Position numbers and translations under genes: made by a program | The notes under the pieces: model-generated | Database searches by the model: none | What the model was told of the DNA's origin: nothing | What the model saw: the letters and a program-made list of their open reading frames with translations, nothing else | In this document: piece after piece, positions 53,270 to 62,300 of the stretch | Position numbering within the stretch: position 1 is the first letter of the stretch | Layout: each line of letters opens with the position of its first letter | Source of the DNA: Pyrenophora tritici-repentis | Lineage: Eukaryota > Ascomycota > Dothideomycetes > Pleosporales > Pleosporaceae | Direction of reading: 5' to 3' | Assembly: GCF_003171515.1 (NCBI RefSeq) | Contig: NC_089394.1 | Coordinates: forward strand, 186,001-250,000 | DNA length: 64,000 nucleotides

Positions 53270-53842
53270 ATGGCAAGGACAAAACCACGGCCTAAGGTCA
53301 CCGGTAAAGCCGGCCGGGGTGGTCCTGATGGCAAGACAGTTACTGGCGGCAAGCCGGCTCAGAAGGCCCTTGCTAGTAAGGCTAGACGTCAAGTAGCAGG
53401 AAAGTCTACGCGAAAGGCACCTGTAGCTGTTAAGAAGAAGCGCAAGTTTAAGGCAGGCAGTAGGTTATCACAGTCGTTTATCACAGCTATTTTCTAATTT
53501 AGCTTAGCTGTCGCATTACGGGAAATCAAGAGATACCAGAGAGGTTTTGAACTACTCTTGCGAAAACTCCCCTTTTCCCGCGTAGTGCGCGAATTTGCAC
53601 AGGTGCACAAGGCCGATATCCGCTTTCAACGATCTGCAATCGAAGCTCTTCAGGAAGCTACAGAAGCTTTCTTAGTTGGTTATTTTGAGGGTATAGTCTA
53701 TCTACCCTATACTATTTTTCATTTAATAACTTTTATAGACTGCAACATCAATGCTATTCACGCAAAGAGGGTTACTATTCAAGAGAAGGATTCTCAATTG
53801 GCTAGGCGCTACTTTGCGCGCGAGTTACTAGCTTTTCTCTAG
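53270..53842 (+). CDS. Histone H3 variant carried by a hAT element
   Basis: Three exons, 53270-53459, 53508-53690 and 53739-53842, give 158 aa, against 135-136 for canonical H3. The tail starts MARTK like H3, but residues up to about 62 are rewritten (KPRPKVTGK, then KKKRKFKAG), with about 18 extra residues and no ARKS at Lys9. From [11 protein letters not shown] the histone fold follows: [56 protein letters not shown]. It then has an unusual end, [16 protein letters not shown], in place of LARRIRGERA. No internal stop, phases fit, and conserved fold residues are kept, so it may be expressed. If made, it would be nuclear and might enter nucleosomes. The first intron belongs to the shared intron family; the second (GTATAG...ATAG) does not. 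Confidence 0.85.
53465..53486 (+). repeat. Shared intron core, copy 3 (histone H3 intron 1)
   Basis: Intron 53460-53507 reads GTAGG, then TTATCACAG TCG TTTATCACAG, then TTCTAATTTAGCTTAG. Single TTTATCACAG words also occur at 53003-53012 and 53212-53221 between the cargo genes. Confidence 0.75.
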
Positions 53843-56800
53843 ATTATAAGATATATCTAGATACACGTGCTTAAATGCTAGCTGGCGAAGCCTCTGTATA
53901 TTATAAATGAAACTAGTTAATGCTACACTGTGTTAATCTACTGTGATACTATATAAACTTTTCTTTTATTGAAATCTATATTATACATCTTGCAATTTTT
54001 TTACTATAACCCAACCCTAACCCATGGTCCGTGCGACCCCAACCCAACCCCAACCCAACCCCAACCCAACCCTAAGCTTGGCGCTGACAAATGGGTTGGG
54101 GTTGGGTTGGGGTCGCAAAATTTCTAACCCAACCCCAACCACACCCCGACCCATTTGCCAGCGTACCTACAACCTTTGAAGGAGCAGACACGCTAGAAAT
54201 CCTTCAAACTGAAATCCCTATATACAACAAAGGACTACAAATAGTTAGTAACTCCTACTAGCTTACAAAAGACTAGAAGAACAAGCAAAACAGCTCTATT
54301 GTTATTGCTTTTAAAACAAAAGCTGAAGCAAAGAAACTAGGATCGAGGATTATCATCCTTGGAGAGAGCCTCCGTACTAAAAAGTATAGAAGTATTCCAG
54401 CTACTACCTAATGCGACAACTGCCAAGGCTTTGGCTATACAAAGCTTAAATGCCGGAACTAAACAGCATGCTAGCTATGTGCGGGGACCCACCCTACATC
54501 GCAGCATAAATGCTCCACCTGCACGACAAGTGGGAAGCCTTGTATCCATACACTTCCAAAATGCTCAAACTGCAAAGAACCTCACTTTGCTAATAGCAGA
54601 GACTGTGAAGTCCTCGCAGCTATAATAAACAAGGAGAACCAATATACAACAGAATGTTAGACAGCATTAAGATTCTCTAAGCGAATCTGAATAAGAGTAT
54701 CTAGGCTACAGAGTCTACTCTTTAACTAGCTGTCGAACTAAGGGTTGATATAATTGCAGTCCAAGAGCCTTAGCTCACACTAACAAGAAACAACGACTAC
54801 GCTGATACTAGGTCCACTAGCCACGCAGCATACCTCCAAATTCTCCCACAATCCGAACCAAAACTCCGCCCTAGAGTGCTATTCTATATCTCTAGAACGC
54901 TATTAGCAGAAACCTACCTACTACAAGGTTTCACGTCAGATCTAGACGCTATAGCACTAGTAGTACAGAAAGGAAACTATAAGTTTAATATCTTTAACCT
55001 ATACAACGAGAGAGGTATAGGAGATATAAAGACTATCCTAAGAGTTCTTCTAAACACAAACACAAGACTACTAGAGTTATCTATTCTACTCCTAGACGCA
55101 AATGAGCACCACCCGTAGTGGGACCCACTATGCACATCGACGAGCCCAGGAGCACCCCGATTTGTAGAATGGATAGAAAGCCAAAACCTTAGCCTTCTAA
55201 ACACACCAGGAACGGGCACTTTCTTTAGGCCGCACCTATCAAGAGAATCAGTTTTAGACCTATCCCTAGTTACCCCAGACCTAGCTGACAAAGCTATTGA
55301 CTGGCAAGTCACTACAGAGACTGGATCTAACCACTACGGCCTACTCTTCTCAATTCGATCAGACACCGACTAAGTAGACAATCTAATAAACCAACGCAAG
55401 TTTAACACAAAAAAGGCGGATTAGCCACTATTTCAAAAAACCCTAAACGAGGCTATTCAAAACAACATCACGCTACAGCACATAAGCGAGATAAACGACC
55501 CTAGAAAACAAGATTGCAAGAATCTAATTCTAGAAGAGGACCAGGAGCTTCAAAGCATACTAGAGGAGATAGGGGAAGCAATTACGTAAGTTATCTAACT
55601 AGCAGCTGACAAAGCAATCCTAAAAGTCAAACTAGGTCCTAAACTAAAACCCTGGTGGAACTAGGAGCTTACTAAGCTAAGAAGAGAGCTTACTTACTGC
55701 TAAAGAGTCTACACACAACAATTGCAACAGTTGTCCATCCAAGAGGCATATCTATTCAAGAAAGACTTCTTAATAGCGCGGAACACCTACGCAAGAGCAA
55801 TCAAGGATGCCAAGAAGAGACATTGGAATAGCTTTCTAGAACAAGAAACCCCACAGTCTATCTACAAAGCTATGGCATACACAAAGGATCAAAAGGTCGA
55901 AAAGATCCCACCTATCCATGGAGAGATACTAGAGAAAACATTCAAAGGAAAGTGCAAGGCCTTTAGAAAAGCACTTTTCCCTCCTCCTCCAACAGCAGAA
56001 CTACCAAGCTTTCTAAACTATCAAGAGAGCATTTGGGACTGGCCGCAACTATCAATTTCTGAACTAGAACAAGCCTGTTCTAGTAAAGTTAAAAGTAGTA
56101 CACCAGGGCCTAACGCCATTACTCAAGATATTATAACTGCTACGTTTAAGTTCAACCCAGAGATCCTCTTCATCGCCTACTCAATCTTGTTCAATTACGG
56201 ATACCACCCTCGGTGCTGGAAAGCAGCTACAGGAGCAATTCTCAAAAAACCATCCAAACTAGACTACTCTCTCCCGAAAGCTTATAGAGTAATTACTCTC
56301 TTAAACAGCCTAGGGAAGGTACTAGAGAGAATTATCGCCAAAAGACTAGCTAGTCTAGCAGAAACCACAAACCTCCTACACTCCTCACAAATTGGAGGTA
56401 GAAACAAGAAATCTGCAATAGACGCCGCTCTCCTCCTAGTAGACCAGATTCAACACAAAAAACAGCAAGGCCAAATTACTTCCACAGTGTTTGTGGACGT
56501 CAAAGGAGCTTTTAACCACGTCATACACAACCAATTTCTAGACCAACTTAAGAAACTTGGACTCCCAATTAGCTTAATTTGCTAGGCGAAATCCTTTCTC
56601 TCTAACAGGACCCTAAGACTAGCATTCGATAATAAGATTGAAGAATTTAGCAAGATTAGAGCAGGCATCCCACAAGGCAGCCCAGTATCACTAATCTTCT
56701 TCCTTATCTATATCCGAGACCTATTCCTAGCCTTACAAAGCTTTCAACTATCGTATATCAACGACCTATCTCTTACTACCTCATCAACCTCTCTAAAGAA

Positions 56801-57143
56801 AAACATAAGAGCACTGCAAAAAGAGATAGCTACACTCTTTGCCAAGGGAGAGCAGCTAGACATTATCTTCGACACATCTAAAACAGAGCTAATCCACTTC
56901 ACCGCTAAGAAGGAGAGGATAGAAAGAGCCCTCATACTCCCAAACAACGACCGGATAGAACACAAAGACACTGTCAAGTGGCTAGGTATCTATCTAGACA
57001 ACCGACTATTATTCAAATCACATGTGTCTATACGTGTAAGCCAAGCTAGACAAGCTTTCTACAGACTAGGAAGACTAGCAAACATTAAACTCGGCCTATC
57101 AACACACGCTATCCAGCAACTATATCTAGCATGTGTAACTAGC

Positions 57144-57521
57144 TGTGAAGGTCGTCCGAAGATGATCTTGGGTTGGTTCTCGGGGATGGAGTGATGCGAT
57201 GGACACGAGGATGTATAGCACGATTGGTAGATCGATGTAATATACGGGGAGTTGAGAATCAAGTACTAATCCTTAGATTTCGAAGTTGAACACAATGAAC
57301 CGTAAGGGCTCATTGCCTACTGTTATATAATAAGCGTGCCCTCCATTGTGGCCTTTCCCTCCATGGAGGTCGCACCCTCCGTGGAGGTCGTGCCCTCCAT
57401 GGCGGTCATGCCAAGGTTGGAGGGCAGGTCACGTGACTGCGCGGCACAAGCTTACCCGCTGTGCCCCGCCTTCAACGTTGTCCTGCCGTTGTTGCTTGTC
57501 CTCCTCCTTGCAATCGTAACA
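57144..57521. mobile_element. Solo LTR, 378 bp, TSD CTAGC
   Basis: It starts TGTGAAGG and ends CGTAACA, so TG...CA. The 5-bp CTAGC flanks it at 57139-57143 and 57522-57526, and removing it joins the LINE sequence (compare 49500-49530 of the good copy). Inside, a CCCTCCATGGAGGTCGTG-like unit is repeated about four times near 57340-57410. Its sequence differs from the LTR of the copia element at 59305. Confidence 0.8.
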
Positions 57522-58070
57522 CTAGCATGTCAGACTACGGAGCGCAAATCTACTAGTAAAACTAACTATACGCTACATTAATACTACAATCACTACACAA
57601 CCTAGTATACCGAAAGATTCTAGGAGTGTTTAGAACTGCACCAGCCGTTCCAACAAGCATAGAAGCTAGCCTACCACCACTAGCAATTAGACTCAACACA
57701 ACTATCTAGAACTACGCAAGAAGAGCAAACCTGCTCGCTAGTACCCACCCAATTGCTAATGCAATAACCTAGATACAATTAACAAACCCCTAACAAACAA
57801 AAAAGCTAGACCAACACCAACAGCTATAAGCTATTATCGAATTAATTCCTAAAAATAACAAAAGAGATACAGAACAGAATATCCTATACTAGTTTAGACC
57901 ATAGGATACGCCTAACTACAAAATAACAATCTCACAAAAACGCAAGGAAGAGGAAGCAATTAAGCATAAGGCCTACATTAAAACTAGGCTAGATAACTGC
58001 ACTACAATCTACTCAGACGCCTCACAAATAAAAGATAGAAATAGTATAGGTATTAGCATCGTAGCCTACA

Positions 58071-58204
58071 TACGCTGGTAAATGGGTCGGGGTTGGGTTG
58101 GGGTTGGGTTACCTTAATAGGTAATGACTAGTTCCAAGTTAGCCTAGTCATTACCTATTAAGGTAACCCAACCCCAACCCAACCCCGACCCATTTACCAG
58201 CGTA
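58071..58204. mobile_element. MITE of the H3-carrying hAT family, 134 bp, TSD AGCCTACA
   Basis: Terminal repeats TACGCTGGTAAATGGG match those of the 2.6-kb hAT at 51560 with one change. The element is an almost perfect hairpin with a centre near 58135. AGCCTACA at 58063-58070 and 58205-58212 is the target duplication. Confidence 0.9.
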
Positions 58205-59304
58205 AGCCTACAACTCAACCCAGCAAGAGATCTACTCAGAAAAGACTAATATAGGGGAATACTAACTAGTTTACAACGGTGAACTAGAAGGCATTACTCT
58301 AGCTTTTAAATACGCAGCAAAGACAGCTACAAGAGACCAAGAATTCGAGATCTACGCAGACAATTAGGCAGCAATCTATAGGCTTAAAAACCTATTAGAT
58401 AACCCAGGGCAACAATAGCAACTACGATGCCTAAAAGCAGCAAAAATAATCCGACAAAAACAGGCTACTATCCACTTACTGTGGGCACCCGGACACACAG
58501 ACATAGTAGGGAATGAAAGAGCAGACTATCTTGCAAAAGAAGCTGCTAAAGAAGTCCCACAATCATCAACAAAAAGCATTGCCTACCTAGGCACTGTTAT
58601 TAAAAAGATCGAATAAACTAAACAACGCCAAGAGTACCAAAAATACAAAACAAGAGCAACCACTCTAAACAAAAAGACCTACTCAGCAAAATTCCCACTC
58701 AAAATCCAAAAAATAATCCAAATACCACGCAGCACTAATCGAGAAATCTCTAGCGCCTTCTATGCTCTTAAAATAAGACACGGATACTTTAGGTCCTATT
58801 TAAAGAGATTCAAGAAAATAGAATCTGATCTCCGCAGCTGCTCGCACACCTAAACACTAGAGCACCTACTTTTACAATGCTCTCTATACAAAACAGAAAG
58901 AAAAACTCTCATACAAGCAATCAATCACCAACTAGCTACTCTACTACTACTTCTCTATACTAGCGCTGGTATAGAAGCCACTTTAGCTTTTATTACTAGC
59001 ACTAGAATAGGAACAAGAAAATGGTACTAAGGACAGCTGCTAGACGACACACAGAGAGACACTGTATAAAACTAAAAACACTGCCTTCTCCTTTGCCATA
59101 AGAGCCCGCTGATACATCTCTTTCTATTCACCAAACTGCTCTTTAGCACCAGGCACCAGCTAGACACCGAGTCTAGCTAGAAGCAAGCCTAAACTGCCAT
59201 AGCCAAACAAACACCCAAAATGTACGATAAACAAAACCAGATAGAACGGCCTCCGGCCCAGTCCTACATAGTCTCTGACTGAAAAAGGTCTTAAATGGAA
59301 TAAT

Positions 59305-62300
59305 TGTCGGATCGTGAGTATCGGTAGAGACGTCGGCTGCTGGACACTTCGGCCCGACTTCGGCCCACCTTGCGCAGAGCTTAGGTATACCTTCGTAGCA
59401 GCTGTGTTCGTAATAAATCAATCACCATCACCGAACAGAATGCATTCCTAGTTATCGTTATTTCCTTTCAGCACTAGTGCTATAGACCTTCCAACACTGA
59501 TCAGTGATTGCTTAAGGCGATCACAGACAGCAAGGTAGAAGAGACAGACCGCATCTTCGACGAACTCCCTGACGCACGACGTTATACTCCCGGGAGAAGA
59601 TTCTGTGCTAAGAACAGAGCGAGGCAGAGATAACACAAAGCACTCTTAACCTCCCTCTACAGCTGCTGGTTTAGCTTAATCCGCGAACACAGAGCGCGTC
59701 AGCAACGCAATACAACTCAACCGTACGAGCGTCTCCGGACGATCCGATCACGTACAACAACAAGCGCTGGCACGACCAACCAGCGAGACAACAACACCGA
59801 CAACGCGTCAACACCCGCTAGCAAGATGGCGGATAACCAAAGCGAAATAAGCTCTGCAGACTCTGCTGAAGCTCAGAATCAACTACAGAATGAGCAATCA
59901 GAACACCTCTTAGACTCACCATGGGCCAAATTTACCGCGGAACAACTTATGGAAAACTGTCCATACACAGTTGCACTCAAGGTCATCAATACAGCTCTCT
60001 GGGGTGTACCCGCACCGGCGGACGCAAATGAGACACACGCAACAACGTGGGTCGCTAAAGCTATCCACGACTACAATGTGTCAATGGCCTGGGACGATGA
60101 CCTCTTCATTGACTACAAATGGGACTTTGAAGGATGGACGAAGGAGCTATTTAGCAAGGTTGAGCGTGGTACACTAAGGTCTCTTAAGAGTGTGCTACGA
60201 CACCGGGGAGTATACACTGGCAACAATCACGCCAGGGTGGCGGACTCTCTCTACAACATTCTAGGTATAGAGAATACTCTTGAATGGGAACCAGCAGAGT
60301 TTCGAGCCATGAAATTCGACCAACAGTCCGAAGCGTACCAGCGCCAGCAGAGCAATAAACGCCAACAGGACACTCAGCACACAGTCTATCCAGCTGTACA
60401 ACAACCACCGCAAGTACAACAACCGCCGCAATTACAACAACCGCCGCAATTACAACAGCCACCGCAAGTACCACAGCCGTCGCAATTACAACGACCGTCG
60501 CAGGGCGAGCAACAAGAGCAGTATAGAGTGAGACAAGGCGTCCAGAGCCGTTCCCAAACAATAGAGCCACAACAGCCGCTACACATGAGCGGTACGCTGG
60601 AAGGGCCTCAGCATCGACAACTGTGGGAGCAGGCCGCGCAGCCGCAACAAGGGCGTGCGCAACTACAGACACGGCCGCCAGCGACTGCATATCGCGAAGT
60701 CACGCCATTTCCGCAACAGCCAACGAACCGCGTCCCTAACAGACCACCCGAACTACCATACGACCCGTACAAGACGCTACCGCCGCGATGGTCCCGCAAC
60801 GATCGACTCGACGCTAATACGATCACGCAGTTCTCTAAGCTATGGGACAATAGCAACAAGTATACAGGGAATGCGTACGATCTCCTAGACGATAAGATCA
60901 AGATCTTCTTCAGCATCTGCTGGCAGGTAGATATCCAAGAAGAGCAGTTTCACGCAGTGTTTCCCCGTATCCTTACCGGACGTGCAGAGACATTCTACAT
61001 ACAGGTTGTAGAGAGAGATGACAGCTTTGCTGATGCGTACATGGCAATCAAAAACCACTTCGACCATGACGTCCATCACCAGCACTACTACACAGACTGG
61101 ACGACTACAACCTTCGCTCGCACCCGCACAGAGAACCCCGACAAGGGACTACACGAGGTTCTGCAGATCCTGCTTGACAAGCTGCAGCTATGCCAGCGTG
61201 CCCTTGGCAAGAACTTTGAGGGCGAGGATGCCCTACGTACCACTGTCATCAATGCCTGCCGAGGAGTACCAGAGCTTGAGATGGCACTGTTCAAACCAGC
61301 CACAATCTGTGAAGGACTCTTCTCAGACCTACGTTCTGCAGTTGAGACACACCTTGCACGGCAACACACTACCCAGATGGTCACAGAGGACCAATACTAC
61401 TTAGATCGCCGATACAACGGCAATGGAAGAATCCGAGGTAGATCTCGAGGTGGAGGAGGATTCAGAGGCGGATCTAGAGGAGCATATCGAGGAGGCGAGC
61501 AGCGCGACGACAACGGACGAGGATTTAAGCCTCGCTGGAGGAAGAAATGCTTTGTTTGCCAGAAGGAAGGATGCTGGTCTACCAACCACACAGACGAAGA
61601 GCGCAAGGCTGCCCGTACACAGTTCTTCTCTACGCTATACTTTACAGGTACACAGCCCCCCAAGGACTTCTCCGTACATCTTGCAGAATACGAAGGGATC
61701 GAGCACACTAGCCAGTACAATCAGAGAGGATGGAGAGAGGAGGAAGACTGCGAGGATGACGACGATGACGACGTCGCGGAAGCATACCTTGAACAGCAGT
61801 TTTTCACGGAGCAATGCCTTGCAGATCAGGCGTTCTTGCACCACATCTCTGGCGACGACGTATACCGCCAAGACGCGCCATCAGCGCCAGCGTCACAGTT
61901 CCTGCTTGAAGACCGCTACACAAGATCTGTGTACCAAGGGATCCTACCGGATACAGGCGCTGCCAACGTATCCACAGTTGGCAAGGAGCAGTACCTTGCA
62001 CTCACAAGGGAAGATCCTACAGTTAGGATGGATACGTCTACAGCAGGAAAGGCATCTATCAAATTCGGCAAGGGCGAGGCTACATCATCTATTGGCACTG
62101 CACAGGTCTCTACAGACATTGGGACGATCAACTTTGAGGTGCTTGACGCACCTACACCATTCTTATTGTGCCTTGCAGACATGGACAGGTTAAAGGTCTA
62201 CTTTAACAACACCACAGATGAGCTAGTCCAGGGTGACGTACACATCCCGGTGATTCGCAAATGGGGACATCCTTGGTTCCATCTGAACAAAAGAGAGAGA

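Larger units (their letters stand above)
51560..54165 (-). mobile_element. 2.6-kb hAT element with captured genes, TSD CCTACAAC
   Basis: Terminal repeats TACGCTGGCAAATGGG (left) and its exact complement ending at 54165 are flanked by CCTACAAC at 51552-51559 and 54166-54173. Both ends have subterminal arrays of GGGTTGGG and GACCATGGGTTAGGG-type words. A second terminal-like motif at 54079 suggests a nested or duplicated right end. Inside are a C-terminal hAT transposase piece (-), a two-exon unknown gene (-) and a histone H3 variant gene (+). The complete transposase body is missing, so it would need help in trans. It sits in the decayed LINE. Confidence 0.92.
51303..59304 (+). mobile_element. 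5'-truncated, stop-ridden LINE copy carrying nested insertions
   Basis: The copy starts inside ORF1 (51340, NEAFQKAGI matching NEEFTKGGI) and runs through zinc knuckles (54400-54600), endonuclease (54660-55380), RT (55722-57130), RNase H (57990-58560) and the Cys-His tail (58840-59060). It is interrupted by the hAT at 51560, the solo LTR at 57144 and the MITE at 58071. Dozens of stops, mostly TAG preceded by C, break it. TGG codons of the good copy are often TAG here (46657 versus 54256). The pattern fits C-to-T change at CpA, i.e. RIP. The largest open piece is 55722-56585. Confidence 0.85.

Noticed and set aside
57336..57581. Tandem CTCCATGGAGGTCG units, possible small gene or CRISPR-like array
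   Set aside because: The units are few and uneven, have no spacers, and lie inside a solo LTR; the frame over them runs past the LTR edge.
59305..59470. The solo LTR at 57144 as a sister of the copia LTR
   Set aside because: The sequences differ from the first bases on and in length, so they belong to different families.
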